64,000 bases of DNA from contig JAEYOQ010000002.1 of the NCBI GenBank assembly GCA_023411555.1, positions 62,001 to 126,000 on the forward strand, given 5' to 3'. The notes under the pieces were generated by a model, which was given only the letters and a program-made list of their open reading frames with translations, searched no databases and was not told where the DNA came from. Shown piece after piece: positions 1-9,299 of this stretch. Source of the stretch: Bacillota bacterium. Its GTDB lineage: Bacteria > Bacillota > Clostridia > Lachnospirales > Lachnospiraceae. A program made the position numbers and the translations under genes. Numbering within the stretch: position 1 is the first letter of the stretch; each line of letters opens with the position of its first letter.

Positions 1-558
1 AAACATTTCATAAGCAACCATACAATAAACTTTGGGCAATCTCTATAATCGAACTGGACATCTTCTGTTTCTCCTAAGTTCATCGAGGAGGTTTTCTTTC
101 TGGAAAATATGTGATATAATGTCAAGGTCTAGATTGGAATGCCTTCATCGATATAATAGATATGGTTTAACATAAACAGGACAAGATCAATACATAAATC
201 AGTTTAAAGCATGTGATTTTTAATTACAGCAATCGAGGTATTGTCAGCAAGGATAGATTGTGTGCTTGAAGCAATCGATACAGAGAGGCTCAAAGGATAG
301 ATCTACATCTGTCTCCGAGTCGATCAATACGACAAATACGTGTTTTACTATAGTAGAATCTCAGATTATAGACATAATCCTTGAATTTTGTAAGGAAGGT
401 AATATAATCTCACTGTTCGAGACGAACAAACTCCCTTCCTACCATAGGAAAAGAACTTATCCGTAATAGGTCATATCCTAGACAGAATCAAAGCTGAAGA
501 TATAATGTAGTTAGCATTCAATTAATAATTATAAAGACAGGACAAAATTAGGAGGTTA
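1..558. other. Upstream region without a recognisable gene
   Basis: No convincing gene is seen in this stretch before the recombinase. A 68-codon open frame (260-466, GTG start, AAGGA about seven bases upstream) exists, but its peptide has no recognisable domain or family pattern. A TATAAT-like hexamer at about 114-119 could be a -10 box but has no good -35 partner. The stretch could be decayed DNA at the edge of a mobile element. Confidence 0.4.
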
Positions 559-561
559 ATG

Positions 562-1614
562 ATGATAGAGCGTAATTATCATGATCAAGTGAATATAGAC
601 AATACTACTAAGCTTCGTATACTGGAGGAAAAGCTGCCACACTTTTGTAAGTATTTCTTCCGTGGAATCGAGCCAACCACCTCATCCCGAACTAGAATCG
701 CTTATGCTTATGATCTTGGAGTCTTCTTCGAGTGGCTGGCGAATACAAATCCTTCTCTTAAGAATACGCCAATCACTGATTTTAAGGTTGAACTTTTGGA
801 TCAGATTAAGGCCATTGACATCGAAGAATATCTTGATTACCTTACCTATTATAAATCCTCCGATGATAAGGAGCACCTGAATGCCGAGAAGGGAAAGAAA
901 CGAAAGCTGGTATCTCTACGCAGCTTCTATAATTATTACTTTAAAAAGGAAATGATAAAAACGAACCCGGCTGCTCTCATCAGTGTTCCAAAGCTGCATG
1001 ATAAGGAAATTATTCGTCTCGAGGTCGATGAGGTTGCGAAGCTTTTGGATGAGGTAGAAACCGCCAATAATATGACCAAATCTCAACAAAAATTTCATGA
1101 GAAGACCAAGCGACGCGATCTGGCATTGATGACACTGTTACTTGGGACAGGCATTCGTGTTTCCGAATGTGTCGGCCTTGATATCAATGATGTAGACTTT
1201 GAGAATAATGGAATTAAAATCCGTAGAAAGGGTGGGTATGAGGTTATCGTATACTTTAGTGAGGAGGTTCGAGAGGCTCTCTTAGACTATCTGGAGGAAC
1301 GCAAGCAGATTGTCCCCTGTGAAGGTCATTCCAACGCCCTCTTCCTCTCCCTTCAGCAAAAGCGTATCAATGTGAGATCCGTAGAAAACCTCGTCAAGAA
1401 ATACGCTTCCACTGTCACTAAACTTAAGAAAATCACACCGCATAAGCTCCGTAGCACCTATGGTACCAGCCTATACCGGGAGACCGGCGATATCTATCTG
1501 GTTGCCGATGTATTAGGTCATAAGGATGTTAACACAACGAAAAAGCACTACGCAGCGATTGAGGACAGCCGCCGCCGTAGTGCCGCTAATGTGGTTAGGC
1601 TTAGGGAGAAGTAA
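562..1614 (+). CDS. Tyrosine recombinase (XerC/XerD/phage-integrase family)
   Basis: Tyrosine site-specific recombinase that would cut and rejoin DNA through a 3'-phosphotyrosine bond. About 350 aa, near the usual length for XerC/D and slightly long. The N-terminal SAM-like core-binding domain (about residues 20-130) is followed by the catalytic domain, in which all active-site residues are visible: Arg in TGIRVSE, Lys in IRRKGG, HKLR (His295, Arg298), His in LGHKD (His321) and the nucleophile Tyr in KKHYA (Tyr331), numbering from the ATG at 559. The SD AGGAGG at 550-555 lies only 3 nt from ATG 559 but 6 nt from ATG 562, so 562 is preferred. No partner recombinase or att site is visible. It could be an accessory Xer-like enzyme or an integron/ICE integrase. 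Family assignment is firm, role is not. Confidence 0.9.
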   Translation: MIERNYHDQVNIDNTTKLRILEEKLPHFCKYFFRGIEPTTSSRTRIAYAYDLGVFFEWLANTNPSLKNTPITDFKVELLDQIKAIDIEEYLDYLTYYKSSDDKEHLNAEKGKKRKLVSLRSFYNYYFKKEMIKTNPAALISVPKLHDKEIIRLEVDEVAKLLDEVETANNMTKSQQKFHEKTKRRDLALMTLLLGTGIRVSECVGLDINDVDFENNGIKIRRKGGYEVIVYFSEEVREALLDYLEERKQIVPCEGHSNALFLSLQQKRINVRSVENLVKKYASTVTKLKKITPHKLRSTYGTSLYRETGDIYLVADVLGHKDVNTTKKHYAAIEDSRRRSAANVVRLREK

Positions 1615-1652
1615 CACGCCAAAAAAAGCATCTACTATTAAGTTGAAGTGTT

Positions 1653-1697
1653 AAAATAAAAATAGACATGACTTTTTATCATGTCTATTTTTATTTT
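1653..1697. terminator. Bidirectional rho-independent terminator
   Basis: A perfect 19-bp inverted repeat (arm AAAATAAAAATAGACATGA, 7-nt loop) lies between the converging recombinase gene and the secreted-protein gene. Its A-rich and T-rich arms would terminate transcription from both sides. Confidence 0.85.
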
Positions 1698-1794
1698 ACA
1701 ACTTACTTTAGAAAAAGGTACTTTATTACTTGATCTCTTATGCTGTAAGGACTTTTCCCTATTCAGTTATGTACATTATTCAAATTTTAAAATA

Positions 1795-3258
1795 TCAGTC
1801 TTTTATGAAGACGATTTTAGCTAAGTCTGGCGCGGAACCCTTTGAGACTTCAGCGAATACTCCACTCCCCGTACCCTTTACAAGGTAGCTTTGGCTTGTG
1901 TAAATCCTTATTGTGCTGAAGCCGGACTTTGGATAGGTGTTGATTCTATAGGTTAGCTTGTTAACATCCGCGTGCAATTGCAGATCCGTTGCACATGAAT
2001 TACTGCAGACTACATAACGGTCCCAATACTCAATTGTATATTCCGGTCCACGCTCTTTATCCTCGCCTATGAGCGTAACCTTAAATGGTTTATCAGGCTT
2101 TTTATCTGATAAAATAAGCCAGTAATTATATCCATTATCAGGGTAAACCCATCTGTCACCAACCTTCATATAGTATTCACCAGATTCAATAACGGTGGCA
2201 TTGGCGTTAGCGTCTTTCGTTTCTGTCGGTGATGGTGTTGCTTCGTCTTTTTTCGGAGCCGTCAATTTACGTTCGACAGTAAAATCACCCATGCCGATTT
2301 TAACAGTGGAAGTACCGGAAGGGATTACATATTCGCCTCCTTGGTACATTCTCTGACCTCCGACTGAAATGTTAAGACAATCACCACTGAGTACCTCTGA
2401 CGTTCCGTCCTTATAATTAGCCTTAACGGAGTAGTCGCCTGTGACGAAGGTAGAGCTACCTGCATCAGGTTCCTTTGTTACTTTAACGGAAGATACAAAC
2501 GGCTTTACTGTAAACGGAATGACAATGTGTTTATTTCCAACAACTACCCACAGGTCCTTCTCTCCTGGTACCCAGAAGCGATAACCCTTAGTGATTTGAT
2601 TGCCGCTCTCTTTCGATTTCATTCCACGTGCCCCGGCATAGAAGGTAAGGTCATCCCAATCTAAGTTTTTATAGGATATTTTTTTCCCGGATGCGGCAAT
2701 ACCGGCACGGACGATAATAGATGTCGGGTCAAAGGCATCTGCTCCTTGGCGGTAGGTTGTCTTTTTCATTGAGGTATCGAGGGTGAACTCACGAATGTTT
2801 TGCCAGTCAATATCCGGCAATACGTTAATCTTCATAGAACAAACGGCCGTTTTAGAGGTTGGAAATTTAACCCCTGCTTTATCCGCTGCTTTCTTCCAAC
2901 TGTTGTATTCCGAATTCGTCATTTCACATTGTAAGGTCAAGGTGTAAGACCCTACCTGGTTAAATTTGTAGCCTTCTTCCAGTGGCATTCCATTTAACCA
3001 CCATTTAGGATTGTGCCCATAGTGAGCTGAGTTTGCACCGCTGTAGAAGTACCCAATTGTAGCCCTGATATTTTCGAATCTTTCACCAACTTTAAAGGTA
3101 TCTGCTGAAATACCGGAAAACCCTTTGCTTGATACTATTTCATATTTGCCAGTTAGTGAATTTAACACACAAGGCGAGCCCGCCGCCAGTGCCGTTGTCG
3201 GCAACAGAGTAAGCACCATGCACAGAGTGAGTAGTATGCACATAAATCGTTTTTTCAT
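1795..3258 (-). CDS. Secreted protein of unknown function
   Basis: About 487 aa. Translation most likely starts at the ATG at 3258, because AAGGAG sits just upstream and the protein then opens with a classic Sec signal peptide (MKKRF, hydrophobic core, TALAA cleavage region). A longer in-frame start at 3366 would put a charged tail before the signal. The mature part is rich in Gly, Thr, Tyr and Lys, suggesting beta-rich, Ig-like extracellular modules. A Thr/Pro/Glu-rich linker with SPTETKD around residue 360 precedes a C-terminal module of about 120 aa. There is no LPXTG, SLH or catalytic signature, so it is probably released or loosely wall-associated. No family is recognised. It appears monocistronic. 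Confidence 0.8.
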   Translation of the reverse strand: MKKRFMCILLTLCMVLTLLPTTALAAGSPCVLNSLTGKYEIVSSKGFSGISADTFKVGERFENIRATIGYFYSGANSAHYGHNPKWWLNGMPLEEGYKFNQVGSYTLTLQCEMTNSEYNSWKKAADKAGVKFPTSKTAVCSMKINVLPDIDWQNIREFTLDTSMKKTTYRQGADAFDPTSIIVRAGIAASGKKISYKNLDWDDLTFYAGARGMKSKESGNQITKGYRFWVPGEKDLWVVVGNKHIVIPFTVKPFVSSVKVTKEPDAGSSTFVTGDYSVKANYKDGTSEVLSGDCLNISVGGQRMYQGGEYVIPSGTSTVKIGMGDFTVERKLTAPKKDEATPSPTETKDANANATVIESGEYYMKVGDRWVYPDNGYNYWLILSDKKPDKPFKVTLIGEDKERGPEYTIEYWDRYVVCSNSCATDLQLHADVNKLTYRINTYPKSGFSTIRIYTSQSYLVKGTGSGVFAEVSKGSAPDLAKIVFIKD

Positions 3259-3491
3259 AGTTTTTCTCCTTCTTCTTACCATTCTTTTTTTACATGCCAG
3301 GATATTAAATAATTCATCTTCCCTTCTTTCTTTCCAGTGATCGTGACTGCATTCCATGTATATCATTTTTTCATATTCAGCATAGCATAAATCTCTCTTT
3401 CAAAACCATCCGTTTCATGAAACATACTTTTTTCGACACGAATAATAGTTTAAAACAAATTTTTTAAGGAAGTAGTCACTAAAGACTATGC

Positions 3492-4130
3492 CTATACTAT
3501 ATATTTACCTTGAAAACTAATATGGTCGATTTTTTGATCTTGCCAATGTATTGCCTCGCCAAAGCAAATTTGAAAGTAATAAAGGATTTCATTTTCATAC
3601 TTATATATTTTTCTAATAAATTCAATTCCTTCTTTATTTCGTACAAATCCAATATATCCAATATTGGCCGATAATTTAGCATAGTAGATTTCAATAGTAT
3701 CATTATATAAGGGTTCTGTTCTATCAAAACTACTTTCCCGTTTTGGCGAGTATATGTTGCTATAATGAAAATCTAAACCTTCTTCATTTATAAGCGAACT
3801 ATGTAATGCTTCTACCTTTAGTTGCTTAAACTCATCGAACAATTGAAAAAAAAGATTTAACCCTTCCTCTTCATCATTCACTTGATTCAGAATCATGTTT
3901 TTCCAACCGGAAGTTGACTCATTAAAATTATAATATCGTGCCACATACTCATGAAAAAACCAAAATGGAAGTGGTAAAAGAACATCTATTTTATTGGGGA
4001 TTTTATAATCATAAAGAGCAGTAGCATATCCAAGCAAAAAAGCCTGTAAGTTTGTAATACTTGGTTCCCCTAAAAACAGCACAGGTCTTGATTTTATTTT
4101 ATCAATCAACTCATATTCATATTCCATCAT
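3492..4130 (-). CDS. Hypothetical protein, possible immunity-type
   Basis: About 212 aa if started at either of two adjacent Met codons (4130/4127); an upstream Met at 4214 is in frame but adds an unusual basic hydrophobic tail. Near the N-terminus it carries KIKSRPVLFLGEPS followed by a FLLGY element. The pattern (R-P-x-L/M-Y/F-x-G-x-x-S, then F-L/I-x-G-Y) occurs in a broad set of small cytoplasmic proteins often found in polymorphic-toxin immunity neighbourhoods. The link to immunity is inference: no toxin gene is adjacent. The rest is rich in acidic and aromatic residues. No good ribosome-binding site is seen, so the start and expression level are uncertain. Confidence 0.65.
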   Translation of the reverse strand: MMEYEYELIDKIKSRPVLFLGEPSITNLQAFLLGYATALYDYKIPNKIDVLLPLPFWFFHEYVARYYNFNESTSGWKNMILNQVNDEEEGLNLFFQLFDEFKQLKVEALHSSLINEEGLDFHYSNIYSPKRESSFDRTEPLYNDTIEIYYAKLSANIGYIGFVRNKEGIEFIRKIYKYENEILYYFQICFGEAIHWQDQKIDHISFQGKYIV

Positions 4131-4283
4131 CAAAATATCATTTCGTATAAATATAGAATTTATAATTCGCTTTAGTAAACACTTGTTAGTATATATCAGA
4201 TAATTATTGTACACTAATTATTTTGGTATTACCACTATAATTATCCATCGTTTATCGGATTGATTATAGGAGGTCTATCTTTG

Positions 4284-4310
4284 AAAAAACCCCACAGAAT
4301 TTTGTGGGTT
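4284..4310 (-). terminator. Terminator after the flavin-reductase remnant
   Basis: Read on the minus strand, AACCCACA and TGTGGGGTT form a stem around a short AT loop, followed by a run of T. It lies about 40 nt beyond the stop of the 4350-4781 frame. Confidence 0.75.
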
Positions 4311-4349
4311 AAGGATTTATTAATTATTAACTTAATAATGTGAAAACAC

Positions 4350-4781
4350 CTATTTTATTATCCATGGAACTGGATTACCTTGCTCAACTATTCCGGGCCC
4401 GAAGGGTGTTGTTTCTCCTGTTTCTGGATAAGTAGGTTGGTCAATTTGAAACAAATAACCGTTCTTTCCGTATCTACCAAATTTGCTTTGGTCATATCGA
4501 TCGCTATCTATGCATATATTAACTGCTTTCAAGGCTACTGCCACTTCTTGGCTCCCCTCGAAAAGTTCATGTTCCCATAAGAATTCACACTCAATATTCA
4601 AAAAACACTCTTTGATTCGCGGTGCATTGACCTTTGAGGCTTTCTCCACCGTTAAGCCTGAGGAGGTGATTTCATCTGTTTCAAACTGATTATTTCCGAT
4701 CGTTTTAATACAGCGGTCATAAATGTCGTTTGAAGGAAAATTTAACACACACACCCTTGTTTCCTTCAATGATTGATACAT
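4350..4781 (-). pseudogene. Flavin reductase-like protein, N-terminally truncated
   Basis: 143 aa that match the C-terminal two thirds of the flavin-reductase-like FMN-binding split-barrel family (flavoredoxin type): VCVLNFPS, the GLTVEKASKVNAPRI segment and IECEF are characteristic. Intact members are about 190-210 aa and start some 50-60 residues earlier with the FMN-contacting strands, which are missing. Upstream DNA is taken by the YoaK-type gene, ending only 33 nt away. An SD-like AAAGGA precedes the ATG, so a truncated product may still be made, but it would probably not bind flavin normally. A highly divergent short variant is the alternative. Confidence 0.65.
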
Positions 4782-4813
4782 ATGTCCGTCCTTTGTATGT
4801 AAATGAACTTCCC

Positions 4814-5563
4814 TTATATATTTGACTGCTTACACAATAAACTATCTTTGGAACTATCAAGAGAGATAACCACCGGTACTTTTTCATCCTTGATAAATGT
4901 AATTGCTAGTGCCGGAACAGCATAAAGAAATCCAAGGTAAGATGCATATATGCCAAAATACTTCACTGCATAATAGCTAACGGCTATATTTATGTGAAAC
5001 CAGAATAATGTATTGATATAGTACAGAGCCGTATTCAGCTGTTTTCTGTCCCTACCAAAGGCATATTCATTCAGGGCTAACAGCATCTGGCGGAGGTTAT
5101 TGGTAGAAAATATTGTGGCACTGTTATATCCCCTTTCCCCATGAAACACACTCCACTGAGTAGATAGTATGAAAAAGATAGGAAGTATTGCCGCCAGCTT
5201 ATTCACCTGCTCCGGTATCATAGCCAGAATCAGAAAGCCTGCCATATCAACAGCAATACTGTAGCGCTGCAGATTGATTTTTGATTTTTTTGATAAAAGA
5301 AATACGAGCTCTATTCCCATAATATATAAAAAAAGTCCAGCGATTCTAAGTAGTAGTGCACCCCTGTCTTTACCCACGATACCAAGCACAATATCGATCA
5401 TGTTAATCGTCTGTGCAGAACCCAAATTACCTCTGCAAAGCACAGCATAACCACCCATAAAACCACCGATGCTGCACATGAGGCTATGTAGAATTAAGTC
5501 CCTGTTCTTCCTCATAGTAAGCCAAATACTTTTCGCCCTTCTGACCTGTGTTATGTCATCCAT
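4814..5563 (-). CDS. YoaK family (DUF1275) membrane protein
   Basis: 249 aa integral membrane protein. The GGFMGGYAVL segment near residue 33, GSAQTINM soon after, the central TQWSVFHGERGYNSATIFSTN block and NLRQML match the DUF1275/YoaK family, whose transport substrate is not established. About six hydrophobic spans are visible, with short hydrophilic ends; the length is slightly above the family norm of roughly 220-230. The SD is weak (GAGG), so the start is moderately certain. It lies just upstream of the broken flavin-reductase frame in the same direction. No regulatory site is evident. Confidence 0.8.
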   Translation of the reverse strand: MDDITQVRRAKSIWLTMRKNRDLILHSLMCSIGGFMGGYAVLCRGNLGSAQTINMIDIVLGIVGKDRGALLLRIAGLFLYIMGIELVFLLSKKSKINLQRYSIAVDMAGFLILAMIPEQVNKLAAILPIFFILSTQWSVFHGERGYNSATIFSTNNLRQMLLALNEYAFGRDRKQLNTALYYINTLFWFHINIAVSYYAVKYFGIYASYLGFLYAVPALAITFIKDEKVPVVISLDSSKDSLLCKQSNI

Positions 5564-5753
5564 TTTACTGCCTCTTTTCTATTGTAAAATCTCATGCTGC
5601 TTTCAATAATTAAAATAGTTGTAACACAATTCCTCATAATTATCAATCACCAAACCAACCAAAAAAACATATCTCCTACTTATTATCTTAAGCAATATTA
5701 TTCTTATAGTAAATCTCTGCTGTTTTCAAAGCCATAGGGGAGTCTATTGCATT

Positions 5754-5790
5754 GAAAAAGCCATCCTGCAACTTAAAGTTGAGAATGGCT
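5754..5790 (-). terminator. Terminator of the 5807-6613 gene
   Basis: AAGCCATCC and a matching AGAATGGCT flank a small inner hairpin (AACTT/AAGTT). On the minus strand it ends in a T tract right after the secreted-protein gene. It closely resembles the hairpin at 8032-8070. Confidence 0.7.
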
Positions 5791-5806
5791 CCACCATACA
5801 AGTCCA

Positions 5807-6613
5807 TCATTTATTACTAAAGTCAAAATTAAAATTCAACCAACTATCAATGTTATCATCTTGCCCTTCATATACTTTAGCAGAAAGAACACCTGAAGTT
5901 TTTGCTTTAAATTTTATAGTATAGGTTCCCTTCTTTAAGGTATTCAAGAAATTGGTCTTTGCCAATTCAGATATTTTTTTACCTTTACTATTATAAACGA
6001 TAGCATCTGGCTCCGTGGGGAATTGATCCTCATAACCTTTTAGATTCATTCCATAGCCTAAATATGCCTCTTCTTTTAATTTGAATATGAATTCATAGGT
6101 TTTTCCCTCTGTTACAGCTATATCATAATCTTTATCGATTTCAATTGTTGTAGATGTACTATTCTTAAGCATACCAACTGTCCCATTGATATTAAGTGCA
6201 TTGCTCTTTGCCTTAGGTGAAATCTTTATTTTGTATTTACCTTTGCTGAGCGCCACCCCATTTTTGACCTGGTATAGTGAATAACCTATTCCACCTACGA
6301 TTTCTTCAGCCTCAAGCTTCTTAACTACTTTATCCTTGCTATTGATGATTTCGACTTTATAGTCTGTTTTATCCATCAATTCTATATAAAGAACTCCCTT
6401 AGGTATTTCAATTTTATACGTGATTGACTTACCGGCAGCTAATGCTTCTTCGATTTTTTTAGTGCTCTCCTGTAATGTATCGCCAAGTGTTAATTTATTG
6501 GTCTTGTCCTTGAGAATCGTTTCAGTATCTGCGAATATTGTTGTTGGTGTTGATATAATAGCAATTACCAGAATCAATAATGTTACAAATATTCTTCTTA
6601 TAGACCTTTTCAT
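5807..6613 (-). CDS. Secreted protein with repeated beta modules, function unknown
   Basis: About 268 aa from the ATG at 6613, chosen because AAAGGA precedes it and the product then begins with a standard Sec signal (MKRSIRR, hydrophobic stretch, IFADTE cleavage region). A start at 6655 would add an atypical tail. The mature part shows two or three beta-rich blocks with recurring patterns such as SKGKYKIKISPK and KKGTYTIKFKAKTSG, resembling the pre-peptidase C-terminal (PPC)-type fold found in secreted clostridial proteins that bind surfaces or cap proteases. No catalytic motif or wall anchor is present. The PPC comparison is a pattern judgement. It appears monocistronic. Confidence 0.75.
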   Translation of the reverse strand: MKRSIRRIFVTLLILVIAIISTPTTIFADTETILKDKTNKLTLGDTLQESTKKIEEALAAGKSITYKIEIPKGVLYIELMDKTDYKVEIINSKDKVVKKLEAEEIVGGIGYSLYQVKNGVALSKGKYKIKISPKAKSNALNINGTVGMLKNSTSTTIEIDKDYDIAVTEGKTYEFIFKLKEEAYLGYGMNLKGYEDQFPTEPDAIVYNSKGKKISELAKTNFLNTLKKGTYTIKFKAKTSGVLSAKVYEGQDDNIDSWLNFNFDFSNK

Positions 6614-6844
6614 AAAGATATCCTTTCTGTAGTGAAATAGATCAAAAATGTTCATACTATTTAATTATACCGCTTTTCGTTTGCAAATGCAATATTTGCC
6701 ATTTAACTGTCTATTTGCAATGCTTACATTAGGAATGGCTATCTCATTAAAACAACCTCGCTTGAATTATTTTGATTAATTGAGGCATCTATCTAAAATG
6801 GTGTAGACCCTTAAACTTTATTGAACGATCTCATGATATAACTC

Positions 6845-7822
6845 TCACATAAAGTGAAATATATCAGGCGCTTCTTTTATCATAGTAAGGAAGCCATTTT
6901 TTAGCTCAGCGTTCTGATTTAGATAACCCTGCATACAGGTAAATAGCAACATTCTGCGATAGTTTATGAAAGTGTCTATTTGCTTCAACCAAAAATCATC
7001 AATATGATATTCTGTTTCATACCCACTGATAAATTCATGAAAATAGCGTTTGATAGGTTCCTTGTTGTAGACATTATTATATATTCCGCCTGCCAGATCA
7101 AACATGATACCTTGAACCGGAACGACGATATCCTGCATAAAGAAATGGCAGCCGGCAACATCAAAATCAATCAAAGTAATATCGTTACCGTTCATGATAA
7201 TGTTAAATTGATGATTGTCATTATGGATAAATCCATAATTATTTCTGGCTATTGGTAGTTGAGAAAGCGTAACACTCATTTCTTCCCATTTGCTCTTTAC
7301 GAACTCATCCTTACACCAGTTATTGAAGAAATTAATCTCATCGATATATCCATACTCGGAAGATTTCCCGCTAATATTCTTCCATATCGGGTAGTTCTTC
7401 GTAATACGATGTGCTTTTCCGATTAATTTACCCCAATGATAGCTTAAATCAGACGCTAGTAATTCTGTCTTAGGATTCTCCCCTTCACAGTAATTCATCG
7501 AATAGGCAATATAGATATGATCACCATCTTCATAGGTGGCATATATTTTCTTTTCCAAATTTTCCTCAGGATATGCGATATGAATACCCTGAGTTCCTAG
7601 ATAATGGACAAATGCTAAACGGTCATTGAGTGCTTGTAATTCATCTGTGCCTGGTTTATCCACAGCCAAAATTTTGAGCACCTTTTTTTGACCTGCCAAA
7701 CAATATGAGTATGCAATACCGTCAGAATCTTCTCTCCCACCACCTAGAAAAGTAAGGTCAGCTTCATTTGCTTGATATGTACTACATAGATTAATTAATG
7801 CTTTTTGAGTTACCTTTATCAT
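6845..7822 (-). CDS. Phosphotransferase of the aminoglycoside phosphotransferase (APH) fold
   Basis: About 325 aa starting at the ATG at 7822 (GGAG about 10 nt upstream); an in-frame ATG at 7873 is less likely. The catalytic loop HNDNHQFNI (kinase HxD....N) and the metal-binding LIDFDVAG are intact, and an AXK-like Lys (QKKVLKILA) precedes them, so it should be an active ATP-dependent small-molecule kinase. The family includes antibiotic, choline and homoserine kinases; the substrate cannot be read from sequence and there is no specific reason to call it a resistance gene. A consensus promoter lies upstream at 7972-8000. It appears monocistronic. Confidence 0.8.
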   Translation of the reverse strand: MIKVTQKALINLCSTYQANEADLTFLGGGREDSDGIAYSYCLAGQKKVLKILAVDKPGTDELQALNDRLAFVHYLGTQGIHIAYPEENLEKKIYATYEDGDHIYIAYSMNYCEGENPKTELLASDLSYHWGKLIGKAHRITKNYPIWKNISGKSSEYGYIDEINFFNNWCKDEFVKSKWEEMSVTLSQLPIARNNYGFIHNDNHQFNIIMNGNDITLIDFDVAGCHFFMQDIVVPVQGIMFDLAGGIYNNVYNKEPIKRYFHEFISGYETEYHIDDFWLKQIDTFINYRRMLLFTCMQGYLNQNAELKNGFLTMIKEAPDIFHFM

Positions 7823-7971
7823 CGTTAGCACGCTCCATTCTAAAGGTTCATTATTGCAATAAATTTCCACCACAATCCAGAAGCCCGTGGAATATAGTTG
7901 ACGCTACCAGTGAGTTATATATTCGATATAAAAAGTGCTTTACATCTTCGATCATTATTTACATATTTTTC

Positions 7972-8000
7972 ATTATACTTCCACGTTTTGGAATAGTCAA
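7972..8000 (-). promoter_or_regulatory. SigA-type promoter of the APH-family gene
   Basis: On the minus strand TTGACT (8000-7995) and TATAAT (7977-7972) are separated by exactly 17 bp. The -35 box with its flank TTGACTATTCCA is identical to the promoter at 13528-13556. Confidence 0.75.
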
Positions 8001-8031
8001 TAAGAAATCTTGATGGCTTCCAATTCAATGG

Positions 8032-8070
8032 AAAAGCTATCCTACAACAATTAGTTGAGAATAGCTTTTT
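8032..8070. terminator. Hairpin terminator after the 2Fe-2S reductase gene
   Basis: AAAAGCTATCC pairs with AGAATAGCTTTTT around an inner CAAC/GTTG stem, with A and T tracts on both flanks so it can act in either direction. It follows the reductase stop at 8103 and has the same design as the hairpin at 5754-5790. Confidence 0.7.
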
Positions 8071-8102
8071 ATGCTTGATTACATATCAAATCTTGAATTT
8101 GT

Positions 8103-9299
8103 CTATTTTGTTGCTGGAACCTCTATCTCGAGATCGGAAAGCGGAAATGCAACACAAGGGTGTATATATCCAAATTTGAAGTCCGCTAGTCTTCTGCCAT
8201 CAACATTCTTTGGAATATAAATCTCACCGGATTTCAAAAGTGAATGACAGAATCCACATTCACCGCTGCGACATCTGGTTGGCACTGCGATTCCATTCTC
8301 CTCCAGAATCTGAAGTATCGTATTATTCGCATCCCCGGTAACGGTCTTTGTCATATCTCGAATAGATACAGTTATCTTCACTGTACTCTGTTTACATCCT
8401 GGATAGTCTTCCTGAATAGAAGGATTATGTACCTCGCCAAATAATTCATGGCGTATATACTTTCGCTCCAGCTTCATGGTAGCAAGTTCTTTATCTACAA
8501 ACTGGTACATGGCTTGAGGCCCACACAGGAATACTGAATACGGTTCATCTGTAGGTGCATACTTTTTGATCATTTCAGCATTGATAAATCCATACTCATA
8601 TCCAGGTGTCTGTTCATCAGAAAGGACATGTATTACTTTTACCTTTTCACTTTCTGACTCTAGCTTATCGAATTCTTCCTTATATAAGATCATATCTGCT
8701 TGCCTGCTTCCATATAAAAGCACCAGATTAAATTTCTCGTTTCCTGTAACGATAGAACGTGCCATAGACAAAAATGGAGTAATTCCGCTTCCTCCAGCAA
8801 CGCCTACTACGGTTTTGGCATCACGGATTGGTGAATAGGTAAAGAAGCCCGATGGTCCGGAAACCTCTACACAGTCTCCTTCCCTCCAATTATCTAGAAT
8901 ATAGCATGACACAAGTCCATCATTGACACATTTAACAGTCAGTTCATAGTAGCCTTCGAGAGCATTTTGGGGCGAGGAAGAGATTGAATACGCACGATTG
9001 ACCTTCATCCCTTTAATATCCAGATAAACATTCAGATATTGACCAGCCTGAAAATATGCACATTCTGTAGTACCATGTTCTGGATCCGGTATCAGACGAA
9101 AACACTTTGTGTCAGGAGCCAACTGAGTCACTTTCGCAATTTTCATATACTGTCTGTCTGGATGAAGCCTTTTGGCCAGTTCGTTTACCGGGAATTTCTT
9201 CGGAAGAGCTTCGGCAGAAGCATTATCAATATGCTGTTGTCTTTCAGCAGCAAACTCTTTAAATTTGTCTGGATTTAATTCTGCAAATGTCTTACTCAT
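8103..9299 (-). CDS. NAD(P)H:flavin reductase with C-terminal 2Fe-2S ferredoxin domain
   Basis: 398 aa electron-transfer protein. After an N-terminal extension of about 50 aa comes a ferredoxin-reductase FAD domain (RAYSISSSP around residue 110), an NAD(P) domain (VVGVAGGSGITPFLS and FLCGPQAMY), and a C-terminal plant-type 2Fe-2S domain with all four Cys (CRSGECGFCHS plus a distal Cys in IHPCVAF). The order matches phthalate-dioxygenase-reductase/Hmp-like modules fused to ferredoxin. Its start overlaps the stop of the upstream phytoene-desaturase-like gene by 4 nt, implying translational coupling, so it most likely feeds electrons from NAD(P)H to that flavoenzyme. The partner relationship is inference; the domain call is firm. 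Confidence 0.9.
   Translation of the reverse strand: MSKTFAELNPDKFKEFAAERQQHIDNASAEALPKKFPVNELAKRLHPDRQYMKIAKVTQLAPDTKCFRLIPDPEHGTTECAYFQAGQYLNVYLDIKGMKVNRAYSISSSPQNALEGYYELTVKCVNDGLVSCYILDNWREGDCVEVSGPSGFFTYSPIRDAKTVVGVAGGSGITPFLSMARSIVTGNEKFNLVLLYGSRQADMILYKEEFDKLESESEKVKVIHVLSDEQTPGYEYGFINAEMIKKYAPTDEPYSVFLCGPQAMYQFVDKELATMKLERKYIRHELFGEVHNPSIQEDYPGCKQSTVKITVSIRDMTKTVTGDANNTILQILEENGIAVPTRCRSGECGFCHSLLKSGEIYIPKNVDGRRLADFKFGYIHPCVAFPLSDLEIEVPATK

Noticed and set aside
260..466. 68-codon open frame before the recombinase
   Set aside because: It has a passable SD but no recognisable protein pattern; kept only as a note in the upstream region.
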